64,000 nt of DNA from VBAS01 sp035318985 (GCA_035318985.1 DATHDP010000062.1:29071-93070), one strand, 5' to 3'; counted from the stretch's first letter, positions 8,665-17,286 are shown. Program-made: numbers and translations. The notes: generated by a model not told the origin, from the sequence alone.

Positions 8665-10020
8665 ATGGAAACAAAACAAACGATACTACAACGGTTAAAA
8701 TTCTTTTTGAATCCCAATGATGGTCGTTATGAAGACCTCAGTAAAGGAAATCTTACAAAAAATATTTTTCAAGATCTCACTGCCGGTTTAATAGTGGCTG
8801 CGGTTGCTATTCCATTGGCGATGGGATTCGCAATGGCGTCAGGTCTTAGACCCGAGCAAGGAATAGTTGGCGGCGCAATTGCCGGATTATTTGGTGCATT
8901 GTTCGGCGGGTCTAAATACCAGGTATATGGACCAACTGCTGCATTCATTCCTGTTATTGCAGGATTGATGGCAACCTATAACCATGGATTCTTAGTTCTT
9001 GTTTCGATCATTGCCGGTATCATGCTTATGTTTTCCGGTTTATTTAAACTGGGTAAGTTAGTTGAAAAAGTTCCTCATTCGATCGTAGTGGGTTTTACCA
9101 TCGGCATTGCAATAGTAATTGCTATGTCGCAGATCGGTGAAATATTGGGAAGTAAACAGAAAGTGGGTTACGGCATTATAACTCAACTACAATTTTTGGT
9201 AAATGAAATTGGTGCCGCAAATATTTTTGCTGTACTACTGGCATTGATAACATTCATTATTTGCAAAGCTTCATTAAAAATTTCAACCTTTGTTCCAGGA
9301 CCATTGATCGCATTGGCATTTGGCTATATCGCAGTCAATACATTTTGGTCAGGTGCAGGTTTAATAAAGATCAGCGACAAGTTTGGAAGCATACCAACTG
9401 ATTTTTCAAAAATTACAACGCCTTTACTTCCTGAAACATTTACAGCTAAAGTTGTTTTTGATATTTTCTATTATGCATTTGCCATTTACATCGTTGCGGC
9501 CATTGAAAGTTTATTATGCTCAAGAATGGCCGACCGAATGGCAAATAATAAAGGACTTCCATTTAATCCAAACAAAGAATTATGGGGACAAGGCATGGTA
9601 AATATTTTTACTCCTTTGTTCAATGGATTTCCGCATACAGGTGCATTAGCAAGAACAGCCGTCAACATTCGTCTTGGTGCTGTATCTCCACTCGCAGGTA
9701 TTGCAAAATTTGTTTTTAAACTTTCATTAGCTGCCTTTCTTGCCATTTATCTTGAACAGGTTCCAATGGCTTGCATAGGAGGTATCCTTTTATACGTAGC
9801 CACCGGAATGGTAAAGGTGAAAGAGATAAAGGAAGTGCTTGGCATGAACAAGTATCATGTTGCACTGATGGTATACACGGCGGTAATGGTTCCTGCAATG
9901 GGATTTATGACGGCTGTGGTTTCAGCTATTCTTATTTACGCAGTTGGATATCGTTTCATAAACAAAAAACCCGCTGTTCATGTTGCAATGGAAGACAGTC
10001 GGGAAGAAAAAGTGGCTTAG
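8665..10020 (+). CDS. SulP family anion transporter, probably bicarbonate
   Basis: Inner-membrane anion carrier of 451 residues. The segment DLTAGLIVAAVAIPLAMGFA is the SulP signature, and the family motif GPTAAFIPV follows near residue 95. About 12-14 helices are predicted. Full-length SulP proteins end in a cytoplasmic STAS domain; here the protein stops about 20 residues after the last helix, so STAS is missing. The position directly behind one carbonic anhydrase and before another, with an intrinsic terminator after it, argues for bicarbonate (BicA-like) rather than sulfate as substrate. That is inference from context. Confidence 0.9.
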   Translation: METKQTILQRLKFFLNPNDGRYEDLSKGNLTKNIFQDLTAGLIVAAVAIPLAMGFAMASGLRPEQGIVGGAIAGLFGALFGGSKYQVYGPTAAFIPVIAGLMATYNHGFLVLVSIIAGIMLMFSGLFKLGKLVEKVPHSIVVGFTIGIAIVIAMSQIGEILGSKQKVGYGIITQLQFLVNEIGAANIFAVLLALITFIICKASLKISTFVPGPLIALAFGYIAVNTFWSGAGLIKISDKFGSIPTDFSKITTPLLPETFTAKVVFDIFYYAFAIYIVAAIESLLCSRMADRMANNKGLPFNPNKELWGQGMVNIFTPLFNGFPHTGALARTAVNIRLGAVSPLAGIAKFVFKLSLAAFLAIYLEQVPMACIGGILLYVATGMVKVKEIKEVLGMNKYHVALMVYTAVMVPAMGFMTAVVSAILIYAVGYRFINKKPAVHVAMEDSREEKVA

Positions 10021-10048
10021 CAGTTGTTTTGTAATCCGTGATGTGAAC

Positions 10049-10080
10049 CCGGCCGGTGTCCACCGGCTGGATTTTTTTAT
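10049..10080 (+). terminator. intrinsic terminator after the SulP gene
   Basis: A 10-bp G+C-rich stem (CCGGCCGGTG with CACCGGCTGG, one mismatch, 2-base loop) is followed by ATTTTTTTAT. It lies 29 bases after the SulP stop codon and should end the anhydrase-SulP unit before the second anhydrase. Confidence 0.8.
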
Positions 10081-10128
10081 TCATTTTAAAAACGAAGAAA
10101 TATGAATCCGGCTAAGTAATTTCGGAAC

Positions 10129-10764
10129 ATGAAATCATACGAAAGGCTTTTACAGGAAAACAAGGAATGGGCCACCAGCAAGGTTGCCGTCGATCCTGAA
10201 TACTTCGACAGGTTGTCACATATTCAAACACCAGAATTTTTATGGATCGGTTGCAGCGACAGCCGTGTCCCTGCCAACGAGATAACAGGTACACAACCGG
10301 GTGAAATCTTCGTTCATCGCAATATTGCGAATATGGTTGTGAATACCGATTCAAATGTCCTGAGTGTTTTGGAATATGCGGTAAACCATTTGAAAGTGAA
10401 ACATATTATCGTATGCGGACATTATGGTTGCGGTGGAATAAAAGCAGCTATGTCAAACCATGATTACAAACAAGTGCTTAATATGTGGCTGCGTAATATA
10501 AAAGATGTGTATCGGTTGCATCGTGAAGAACTCGACGCAATTCCTGATGAAGATCTGCGGGCTGATAGGCTTTGTGAATTAAATGTAAAAGAACAGGTGA
10601 TGGATCTTGCCAAAACATCAATTGTGCAACGTGCATGGAAGTATGAACAAAGACCCGATCTGCATGGATGGGTGTATGGTTTAAAAGATGGATTGATCAA
10701 TCCTATATTTGAAATGAAAGCCGGAACACATATTGATGGACTATACGAATATGATAATCTATAA
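10129..10764 (+). CDS. can: beta-class carbonic anhydrase, Can type
   Basis: Second CO2/bicarbonate-interconverting enzyme, 211 residues, close in length and sequence style to E. coli Can. Zinc ligands are Cys42 (CSDSR, with Asp44/Arg46), His98 and Cys101 in HYGCGGI. The segment PGEIFVHRNIANMV is typical of this subgroup. It is separated from the SulP gene by a strong terminator, so it probably has its own promoter. Its 3' end overlaps the 3' end of the converging nhaD gene by six bases. Two anhydrases of different subgroups around one transporter suggest separate duties, but which serves transport cannot be told from sequence. Confidence 0.94.
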   Translation: MKSYERLLQENKEWATSKVAVDPEYFDRLSHIQTPEFLWIGCSDSRVPANEITGTQPGEIFVHRNIANMVVNTDSNVLSVLEYAVNHLKVKHIIVCGHYGCGGIKAAMSNHDYKQVLNMWLRNIKDVYRLHREELDAIPDEDLRADRLCELNVKEQVMDLAKTSIVQRAWKYEQRPDLHGWVYGLKDGLINPIFEMKAGTHIDGLYEYDNL

Positions 10765-12030
10765 GTTCAGTAAATAATGCTGTAATAAAAAAACTCCTGC
10801 CCCTGCGAGATAACCAAGTATTGCAAGCCATGCAATTTTTTTCAGGTACCAGCCAAACTCGATCCTTTCCATTCCCATTGCTGCAACACCCGCTGCCGAA
10901 CCGATAATTAAAATACTTCCACCAGTACCAGAACAGTAAGCAAGAAATTCCCAAAAGAAATGATCAGTTGGATATTGATCTAAACTATACATGCCCTGTG
11001 CCGCTGCAACTAATGGTACATTATCAACAATTGCTGAAAGAAATCCAATTATGATTGTAATGACGCTGATGTTTCCAATCGATTTATCAAGATAAGCAGC
11101 AAGTGAAGTCAGGATGCCGGTTGATTGCAATGCGGACACAGCTAATAAAATTCCGAGAAAAAATAAAATGCTTGGTGTATCAATTTTTCGTAAAGCATGA
11201 TTTACTGATAGCAATCCTTTTTCTGCTTCATCTTTTCCGCTATGCACCATTTCAGTAAGCACCCACATCAGGCCCAATCCAAATATAATACCCATATATG
11301 GTGGTAAGCGGGTAATTGTTTGAAAGGCTGGAATAAATAATAGACTACAAAGTCCTATAATAAAAACAGCTTTTCTTTCATTGTTAGTAGAAAAAAGTTT
11401 TTCTTTTACTGTCTCACTTCGCTCTACGACACCTTTCATTTGTTTACTAATTATGAAAGCCGGAACAACAAAACAAATCATAGCGGGTATAAAGGTTTTA
11501 ATAATGATGTTTACCGGGGTAATCTGCTGACCGATCCACAACATAGTGGTGGTTACATCACCTATTGGGCTCCAGGCGCCTCCGGCATTGGCGGCAATTA
11601 CAATAAGTCCTGCAAGCATCAGCCTGTCTTTATGTGAAGGAACAAGTTTTCTAACCAATGAGATCATTACGATGGCAGTAGTGAGATTATTAAGTACTGA
11701 TGAAAGAAAAAAAGTAATGAAGCCAATGATCCACACCAGTTTCTTTTTACTGGTACTTTGAATTCTTTCCGTAATGATCTCAAATCCATCGTGAGCATCA
11801 ATGAGCTCAACTATCACCATGGAACCAAGTAAAAAGAAAAGTATCCCTGCGATTTCAGATAGATGATGCGATAAATTCTCAGAAACCAGCCCTTCTCCTG
11901 ACAAAGAGTAAACAGCCCAGCAAATAACACCTGTGAGCAATGCTGAAGCTGCTTTATTAATTTTTATCGATTGTTCAAAAGCAATAGCTAAGTATCCCGC
12001 AACAAATATGATGGCAATAATGATTGTCAT
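10759..12030 (-). CDS. nhaD: NhaD-type Na+/H+ antiporter
   Basis: Exchanges Na+ for H+ across the inner membrane, important under alkaline or saline conditions. The 423-residue protein has 11-12 hydrophobic helices. Conserved NhaD segments are present: VELIDAHDGFEIITERI early, NNLTTAIVMISLVRKLVP, and GGAWSPIGDVTTTMLWIG in the middle. It converges with the can gene, overlapping it by six bases at the stop codons, so transcription of one may affect the other. With Kup, carbonic anhydrases and SulP nearby it completes an ion and pH homeostasis neighbourhood. The start ATG at 12030 is followed directly by the first hydrophobic helix. Confidence 0.92.
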   Translation of the reverse strand: MTIIIAIIFVAGYLAIAFEQSIKINKAASALLTGVICWAVYSLSGEGLVSENLSHHLSEIAGILFFLLGSMVIVELIDAHDGFEIITERIQSTSKKKLVWIIGFITFFLSSVLNNLTTAIVMISLVRKLVPSHKDRLMLAGLIVIAANAGGAWSPIGDVTTTMLWIGQQITPVNIIIKTFIPAMICFVVPAFIISKQMKGVVERSETVKEKLFSTNNERKAVFIIGLCSLLFIPAFQTITRLPPYMGIIFGLGLMWVLTEMVHSGKDEAEKGLLSVNHALRKIDTPSILFFLGILLAVSALQSTGILTSLAAYLDKSIGNISVITIIIGFLSAIVDNVPLVAAAQGMYSLDQYPTDHFFWEFLAYCSGTGGSILIIGSAAGVAAMGMERIEFGWYLKKIAWLAILGYLAGAGVFLLQHYLLNL

Positions 12031-12084
12031 TAGAATCTAAAAATAAGAATTAGCTTTAAGACCGTTTTAAAAAAAGAGTATTAA

Positions 12085-12092
12085 TAAATTCG
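12085..12092 (+). promoter_or_regulatory. candidate -7 element, TANNTTCG variant
   Basis: TAAATTCG lies three bases before the ATG of the GH130 gene at 12095. The same TTCG-ending variant sits before the genes at 13286 and 41980. Its closeness to the ATG here would give a nearly leaderless transcript. Confidence 0.3.
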
Positions 12093-12094
12093 GT

Positions 12095-13180
12095 ATGAAA
12101 GTTATTTTACAATTGATCACTTTGACAATTTTAGCTGGTTGCAAGCCATCTGCAGATAAGAGCAATGATTATAACTGGGCATTGTTGCCTTTTGAAAAAG
12201 CAGATGAAGTAAATCCAGTATTACTTCCCGATACTAATTCAACTTTTCTTTGTCCTGTAAGAAATACAATTGTACAATGGGAAGAGAAGGATGTATTCAA
12301 TCCAGCTGCTGTAGTGAGGAATGATACAGTCTTTCTTTTATTCAGGGCTGAAGACAGTATTGGAAAATATGCCGGAACATCAAGGATTGGTATTGCATGG
12401 AGCACCGATGGTTTACATTTTACAAAACATCCCGTACCGGTTTTATATCCTGATAATGATTCTTCAAGAATTTATGAATGGGAAGGAGGGTGTGAAGATC
12501 CAAGAATTGTAGAAGATGAAAATGGAACTTATTACATGACCTATACTGCTTATGATGGTGATAAGGCGAGGCTACTAATCGCTTCTTCAAAAGATCTTTA
12601 TCATTGGACAAAACACGGACATGTTTTTAAAAACGATACTGCTGAAGTAAATAAATGGAGTAAATCCGGTTCCATTGTTTGCAAGTATGAAAATGGAAAA
12701 GCGATCGCCGTAAAGATCAACGGTAAGTATTGTATGTATTGGGGTGATACGGATATTTTCCTTGCGGTATCCGAAGATCTTATAAATTGGTTTCCGGTTG
12801 TTGATGACAAGGGAAAGATCAAAACAATATTTGGTCCACGTTTAAAAAAATTTGATAGTGATCTTGTAGAACCCGGCCCGCCAGCAATGTTTACCGAAAA
12901 AGGGATTGTTCTTATTTATAACAGCCGGAATGTGCCGTCAAAAGGAGATACAAGTTTAGCCGAAGGCACTTATGCTGCGTCGCAAATATTATTTGACAAA
13001 AACGATCCAACAAAAGTTATTAACAGGATGGATACCTATTTCATGAAACCTGATAAGCCATATGAAATAACCGGCCAGGTGAATCATGTTTGTTTTGTAG
13101 AAGGATTAGTTAACTATAAGGGCAAATGGTTCTTGTATTATGGAACGGCGGATTCAAAGATCGCTGTTGCGGTGAAATGA
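12095..13180 (+). CDS. GH130-family glycosidase or phosphorylase, lipoprotein
   Basis: Five-bladed beta-propeller enzyme of 361 residues. The N-terminus is a lipoprotein signal ending in LTILAGC (Cys15). Family motifs visible are NPAAVVRND, FRAEDSIG, IGIAWSTDG, GGCEDPRIV and YYMTYTAYDG. GH130 contains mannoside phosphorylases and, in another branch, beta-1,2-mannosidases that hydrolyse. A lipid-anchored periplasmic or surface protein is more easily reconciled with hydrolysis, since phosphorolysis needs phosphate and normally occurs in the cytoplasm; this is inference. No polysaccharide utilisation genes are adjacent. It stands alone between nhaD (divergent) and the ABC ATPase. Confidence 0.85.
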   Translation: MKVILQLITLTILAGCKPSADKSNDYNWALLPFEKADEVNPVLLPDTNSTFLCPVRNTIVQWEEKDVFNPAAVVRNDTVFLLFRAEDSIGKYAGTSRIGIAWSTDGLHFTKHPVPVLYPDNDSSRIYEWEGGCEDPRIVEDENGTYYMTYTAYDGDKARLLIASSKDLYHWTKHGHVFKNDTAEVNKWSKSGSIVCKYENGKAIAVKINGKYCMYWGDTDIFLAVSEDLINWFPVVDDKGKIKTIFGPRLKKFDSDLVEPGPPAMFTEKGIVLIYNSRNVPSKGDTSLAEGTYAASQILFDKNDPTKVINRMDTYFMKPDKPYEITGQVNHVCFVEGLVNYKGKWFLYYGTADSKIAVAVK

Positions 13181-13236
13181 TGTAACAATTAGCCGATGTG
13201 CCAATAAAAGATTAAAAAGTCTAATTAATAAATTGG

Positions 13237-13277
13237 CATATTGTCTCATTAGCATATTGTCGAATCAGCTCATTAAC
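13237..13277. repeat. degenerate 16-bp tandem repeat upstream of ABC ATPase
   Basis: Two adjacent 16-base units (CATATTGTCTCATTAG and CATATTGTCGAATCAG) are followed by a partial third (CTCATTAAC). The bases upstream (13187-13236) have related CCAAT/AATTGGC pieces. The array runs into the probable -7 element of the next gene. Confidence 0.5.
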
Positions 13278-13281
13278 TTCG
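13274..13281 (+). promoter_or_regulatory. candidate -7 element, TANNTTCG variant
   Basis: TAACTTCG ends four bases before the ATG at 13286 and overlaps the end of the 16-bp repeat array. Confidence 0.35.
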
Positions 13282-13285
13282 CATC

Positions 13286-14200
13286 ATGTCAATAGAAGTG
13301 AAAAACCTCCTCAAAGTTTATGGAGAGCAAAAAGCCGTAAACGATATTTCTTTCAAAGTTGGTAAAGGTGAAATAGTAGGTTTTCTTGGACCAAATGGTG
13401 CAGGAAAATCTACCACCATGAAAATCATTACCGGCTATCTTGAAAAAACAAGTGGTGAGGCTTTTGTATGCGGAATGAATGTGGCTGATCAACCTTTAGA
13501 AACAAAAAAGAAGATTGGTTACTTACCCGAATTAAATGCTTTGTACTATGATATGTATGTGAGGGAGTATTTGGCATTTGTTGCTGAGATTCATAAAATA
13601 GAAAATCAAAAATCGAAGATCGAAAGTGTAATAGAGCTTACAGGATTAACCGTTGAAAGCAAAAAAAAGATCGGGCAATTATCAAAAGGATATAAACAAA
13701 GAGTTGGATTAGCAGCGGCTCTTATTCATGATCCGGAAGTATTGATCTTAGATGAACCAACCTCTGGTCTTGACCCCAACCAGATTATTGAAATACGTGA
13801 GGTGATAAAGAAACAGGGAAAGGATAAAACAGTTTTATTTTCTTCCCATATTCTTCAGGAAGTTGAAGCGATCTGCGACAGGGTGATAATAATTAATAAA
13901 GGAGAACTGGTAGCAGATGATAAACTCAGTAACCTTCGTCAGCATTCGACTTCATCAAACACGGTGAAAGTGAGTTTCAAAGAGTCAATAGATAAAAGTT
14001 GGTTAGAACAGCTTGCGGCTGCAAAATCAGTGAATAATATTGATGCAAACAACTGGCAGTTAGCGACCGACAACCCTGAACAGCTCCGTAAACAAATCTT
14101 CGAACTCTCATTGCAGCATAATCTCAACATCGTTTCTTTGCAAAGCGATAGCCAAAGCCTGGAAGATGTGTTCAGGTCACTTACGCAAAAAGCTGAATAG
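13286..14200 (+). CDS. gldA: ABC transporter ATP-binding protein, GldA-like
   Basis: Cytoplasmic ATPase subunit of an ABC exporter, 304 residues. Walker A is GPNGAGKST, the signature LSKGYKQRVG, Walker B VLILDEP, and the switch His is in SSHILQEVEA. The overall sequence, including GYLPELNALYYDMYVREYLAF and TSGLDPNQIIEIR, closely follows the GldA protein associated with gliding motility in Bacteroidota. The domain ends near 230; the remaining 70 residues form a C-terminal accessory domain. The GldF/GldG permease genes are not adjacent, so the partner must be elsewhere. Gliding itself cannot be inferred from GldA alone, since relatives occur in non-gliders. Confidence 0.8.
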   Translation: MSIEVKNLLKVYGEQKAVNDISFKVGKGEIVGFLGPNGAGKSTTMKIITGYLEKTSGEAFVCGMNVADQPLETKKKIGYLPELNALYYDMYVREYLAFVAEIHKIENQKSKIESVIELTGLTVESKKKIGQLSKGYKQRVGLAAALIHDPEVLILDEPTSGLDPNQIIEIREVIKKQGKDKTVLFSSHILQEVEAICDRVIIINKGELVADDKLSNLRQHSTSSNTVKVSFKESIDKSWLEQLAAAKSVNNIDANNWQLATDNPEQLRKQIFELSLQHNLNIVSLQSDSQSLEDVFRSLTQKAE

Positions 14201-14300
14201 CGAACAGAACGTACAAGTGAGTGACACAACGGAAGACGAAAAGAATTCCAAATGCTTGTAACCAAATTAATAACTAACAATTAAAAATTAACAATAGCTC

Positions 14301-15596
14301 ATGAGTTACATTTCCGAAATTTTTGCGAGACAGATATTAGATTCAAGAGGTAATCCTACAGTTGAAGTAGATGTATTGACTGATGAAGGTGCACTAGGCC
14401 GTGCTGCTGTACCAAGTGGTGCAAGTACCGGCATACATGAAGCAGTGGAGCTGCGTGATGATGATAAAAAAACGTACGGTGGCAAGGGCGTTTTGAAAGC
14501 AGTAAAAAATGTAAATGATAAGATCGCCCCTGCGTTAATTGGAAATGATGTGGCCGACCAAACTGGCATTGATGAAATGATGATACAACTCGATGGCAGT
14601 GATAATAAAGGAAAGCTGGGAGCAAATGCGATGCTTGCGGTAAGTATGGCTGTTGCAAAAGCAGCAGCAGAAGAAGCGTCACTTCCATTGTATCGCTACA
14701 TTGGCGGCACCAACGCCAAGACGTTGCCGATACCGATGATGAATATCCTGAATGGCGGTGCACATGCTGATAACAAGATCGATTTCCAGGAGTTCATGGT
14801 AATGCCTGTGGGTGCTACAAGTTTTAGTGAGGGTTTGCGCTGGGGTGTAGAAATTTTTCATGCGTTAAAAACTGTGTTGAAGAAAAAAGGCTTCAGTACC
14901 AATGTTGGTGATGAAGGTGGATTTGCACCAAACATTCAATCAAATGAAGAAGCAATTGAAACTGTATTAACAGCGATAAGTGCTGCCGGATATAAAACAG
15001 GTTCGCAAATAGTAATTGCGATGGATGCTGCAAATAGTGAGCTATGGGATAGCAAAAAGAAAAAATATGTTTTTCATAAAAGCAGCGGCAAGGAAATGAC
15101 GAGCGAGCAGTTGGTGAAGTACTGGGACAAATGGGTGAAGCAATATCCAATTGCTTCTATTGAAGACGGCATGGCTGAAGACGATTGGGATGGCTGGAAA
15201 TTCCTGACTAAAACCGTTGGTGATAAATGCCAGTTGGTAGGTGATGACTTGTTTGTAACAAACGTAACAAGATTGCGACAGGGAATTGATAAAGGGATCG
15301 CCAATGCATTGCTGGTAAAAGTGAACCAGATCGGTACAGTGACTGAAACAATCAATGCTGTTACACTAGCTCAACATAACGGCTATAATACGATCATGAG
15401 TCATCGCAGCGGTGAAACAGAAGATACAACAATCGCTGACCTGGCGGTTGCATTGAATTGCGGACAAATAAAAACGGGTAGTGCATCAAGAACAGATCGC
15501 ATGGCAAAATATAACCAGCTGATAAGAATTGAAGAATTGCTAGGTATGTCTGCGATTTATCCGAATGGAAAGATTAAATTTGGAAGCCCATCCTAA
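14301..15596 (+). CDS. eno: enolase
   Basis: Converts 2-phosphoglycerate to phosphoenolpyruvate in glycolysis and the reverse in gluconeogenesis; Mg-dependent cytoplasmic dimer or octamer. The 431-residue length is standard. Motifs include ARQILDSRGNPTVEVDV at the start, the catalytic loop GASTGIHEAVELRD, GGAHADNKIDFQEFMVMPVG, the metal ligands in SIEDGMAEDDWDGW and VGDDLFVTN, and SHRSGETEDTTIADLAV near the C-terminus. The last codons and stop codon are part of a palindromic repeat whose inverted partner lies inside the next gene (see repeat entries). No Shine-Dalgarno sequence is seen upstream. Confidence 0.98.
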   Translation: MSYISEIFARQILDSRGNPTVEVDVLTDEGALGRAAVPSGASTGIHEAVELRDDDKKTYGGKGVLKAVKNVNDKIAPALIGNDVADQTGIDEMMIQLDGSDNKGKLGANAMLAVSMAVAKAAAEEASLPLYRYIGGTNAKTLPIPMMNILNGGAHADNKIDFQEFMVMPVGATSFSEGLRWGVEIFHALKTVLKKKGFSTNVGDEGGFAPNIQSNEEAIETVLTAISAAGYKTGSQIVIAMDAANSELWDSKKKKYVFHKSSGKEMTSEQLVKYWDKWVKQYPIASIEDGMAEDDWDGWKFLTKTVGDKCQLVGDDLFVTNVTRLRQGIDKGIANALLVKVNQIGTVTETINAVTLAQHNGYNTIMSHRSGETEDTTIADLAVALNCGQIKTGSASRTDRMAKYNQLIRIEELLGMSAIYPNGKIKFGSPS

Positions 15597-15620
15597 ATCC
15601 TTCCCGAAGGGAAGGACTTT
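15580..15620. repeat. palindromic repeat, copy 1 (end of enolase)
   Basis: A stem TCCTTCCC (15598-15605) and GGGAAGGA (15609-15616) with loop GAA lies just past the enolase stop. The flank on the left (AAGCCCATCCTAAA, in the last codons of eno) belongs to the same unit: the reverse complement of 15580-15620 aligns with copy 2 along its whole length. Confidence 0.7.
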
Positions 15621-15633
15621 AAAAATCCTGATT

Positions 15634-16002
15634 ATGGAAAACACTTCTAACAATAAAGCAACTAAGCCCTTCCTTCGGAAGGGTTTGGGTAGGCCACTAA
15701 ACCTGATTCCAGCCTGGTTAAAAAACAAATATTTTCTTTCAGTTTCTGCCTTTATAGTATGGATACTATTCTTTGATCCAAGAGATATTTTTACTCAAAT
15801 GGAGCATCGGCGTGAGCTAAAAGAATTACAGGTGAGTAAGGCTTGGTATCAGAAAGAAATTGCAAAAGAATCGGTTGAGGCAGAGCAACTTAAGACAAAC
15901 CCGGCAACGATAGAAAAATATGCCCGTGAGAAATATTTGATGAAAAGGGATAATGAGGACATTTTTATAGTATCGGAAAATCCCGATTTGAAGAATAAAT
16001 AA
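15634..16002 (+). CDS. FtsB/DivIC-like septum formation initiator protein
   Basis: A 122-residue protein from ATG 15634 (a longer reading from 15565 overlaps enolase and is unlikely). After a basic N-terminus there is one membrane helix (about 32-48), then a coiled-coil stretch (RRELKELQVSKAWYQKEIAKE) and a short C-terminal domain with PATIEKYAREKYLMKRDNED, the usual FtsB/DivIC ending. These proteins bridge FtsL and FtsQ in the divisome. Gene order eno-ftsB is conserved in many bacteria. Residues about 10-22 (ATKPFLRKGLGRP) are encoded by a palindromic repeat unit, which lengthens the cytoplasmic tail beyond the usual few residues. Confidence 0.85.
   Translation: MENTSNNKATKPFLRKGLGRPLNLIPAWLKNKYFLSVSAFIVWILFFDPRDIFTQMEHRRELKELQVSKAWYQKEIAKESVEAEQLKTNPATIEKYAREKYLMKRDNEDIFIVSENPDLKNK
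15665..15699. repeat. palindromic repeat, copy 2 (inside the FtsB-like gene)
   Basis: CCCTTCC (15667-15673), loop TTC, GGAAGGG (15677-15683), followed by TTTGGGTAGGCC. It is in inverted orientation to copy 1, about 50 bases away, and is translated in frame as part of the N-terminal tail of the FtsB-like protein. Confidence 0.7.
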
Positions 16003-16108
16003 GCAGATCCGGCACAATATGGCAAACCTATGAGCCGTTTATATAGCGGACGTTTCGAATTCACTCTTTTTAAGGACACAAAATTTTAGGACATTAATTG
16101 GATTGCCA

Positions 16109-16339
16109 ATGACAAACTTTACCCCTGAGGATCTTTTATTGTATTTGTACAAGGAGACAACTCCCGAGCAAACTGACGCAATTGAAGAAGCATTAAAGAA
16201 AAGCTGGGCACTACGTGAAAAGCTTTCTGTACTGAAAACTTCAATGCAGCGGTTAGACAAGATCAAAGAATCACCACGTACTGAAGTAGTGTTGAATGTT
16301 TTGAATTACGCTAAGGAGAAAACTGAGCAAACAGTTTAA
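16109..16339 (+). CDS. small acidic protein, hypothetical
   Basis: A 76-residue protein from ATG 16109 (TTG at 16103 would add two residues). It starts TNFTPEDLLLYLYKETTPEQ and is mainly charged alpha-helix, without signal peptide or membrane segment. The form (short, ExLLLYLYxETxPEQ, then a helix starting with WALREK) recalls the N-terminal ASD part of anti-sigma factors, but no full domain can be assigned. It follows the FtsB-like gene by 106 bases and is closed by an intrinsic terminator. I do not know its function. Confidence 0.65.
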   Translation: MTNFTPEDLLLYLYKETTPEQTDAIEEALKKSWALREKLSVLKTSMQRLDKIKESPRTEVVLNVLNYAKEKTEQTV

Positions 16340-16357
16340 GGATCTAAACAATTTATT

Positions 16358-16390
16358 AGCATCATAACTTAATTGTTGTGATGCTTTTTT
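16358..16390 (+). terminator. intrinsic terminator after the small acidic protein gene
   Basis: Stem AGCATCATAA (16358-16367) with TTGTGATGCT (16376-16385), one mismatch, followed by a run of T to 16390. Confidence 0.75.
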
Positions 16391-16510
16391 ATTTGCCCCA
16401 AACCTCTAAGGGGCTTCCATCGCACAAGGCCACATAACCCGAACTTTTTTAATATTATTGTAATAAGAAAACAAACTAAGTCTCTCATTTAGTGGGACAG
16501 GGGGTTTAGC

Positions 16511-17167
16511 ATGACTAAAAAAGAACGTTACGAATTCGTGATTGATTATTTTCAAAAGCATTTACCTGAAGCGGAAACTGAATTAGATTATGAAGATCCG
16601 TATGAATTGATCGTAGCAGTAATTCTTTCTGCGCAATGCACCGATAAAAGAGTGAACATGACAACGCCGGAAATTTTTAAAAGATTTCCCACTGTTGCAT
16701 CATTAAGCAAAACAAATTTCGATGAGTTGTTCCCTTTTATTAAAAGCATTTCTTATCCAAATAATAAAACAAAACATTTGATCGGCATGGCCAACATGGT
16801 GATGGAAAAATTTGATGGAAAAATTCCAATGACCATTGATGAACTGATCCAATTACCTGGTGTAGGAAGAAAAACAGCAAACGTTGTCACATCGGTGGTT
16901 GACAAACAACCTAACATGGCAGTAGACACACATGTATTTCGGGTAAGCAAGAGGATCGGCCTTGTTCCCAATACCACGAAAACTCCATTTGCAGTAGAAA
17001 AAGAATTGGTGAAAAATTTTCCAAAGGAACTAATTCATAAAGCTCATCATTGGCTAATCCTTCATGGACGTTATATATGCGTGGCAAGAAATCCAAAGTG
17101 TGAACAATGTGGTGTAAGACCCGCATGTCGTTATTTTAAGACAGTTATCTCGCCGGCATTAAGATAA
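16511..17167 (+). CDS. nth: endonuclease III
   Basis: Base-excision repair DNA glycosylase/AP lyase acting on oxidised pyrimidines, 218 residues. The helix-hairpin-helix motif LPGVGRKTANVV carries the catalytic lysine, the catalytic Asp is in AVDTHVFRVSKRIGL, and the C-terminal 4Fe-4S cluster ligands appear as C-x6-C-x2-C-x5-C (CVARNPKCEQCGVRPAC). The cluster motif is complete and the length normal. It stands alone, with a terminator upstream and 119 bases to the next gene. Confidence 0.96.
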   Translation: MTKKERYEFVIDYFQKHLPEAETELDYEDPYELIVAVILSAQCTDKRVNMTTPEIFKRFPTVASLSKTNFDELFPFIKSISYPNNKTKHLIGMANMVMEKFDGKIPMTIDELIQLPGVGRKTANVVTSVVDKQPNMAVDTHVFRVSKRIGLVPNTTKTPFAVEKELVKNFPKELIHKAHHWLILHGRYICVARNPKCEQCGVRPACRYFKTVISPALR

Positions 17168-17286
17168 TAGTTGCTTATTAATAAATCACCAGAACTAAGC
17201 TGCATTTACTAAATTTACGTAAGTAATCCAGCCCTTATAACCTGCTTATTTTCCGGAATAACCATTTAGACATTTATAACTAAAGG

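Noticed and set aside
14356..14763. 135-codon frame opposite enolase
   Set aside because: Low-complexity His/Leu/Ser composition, fully inside a certain enolase gene.
15565..15633. Longer start of the FtsB-like protein inside enolase
   Set aside because: The extension is a translation of the palindromic repeat and enolase codons; ATG 15634 is a normal start.
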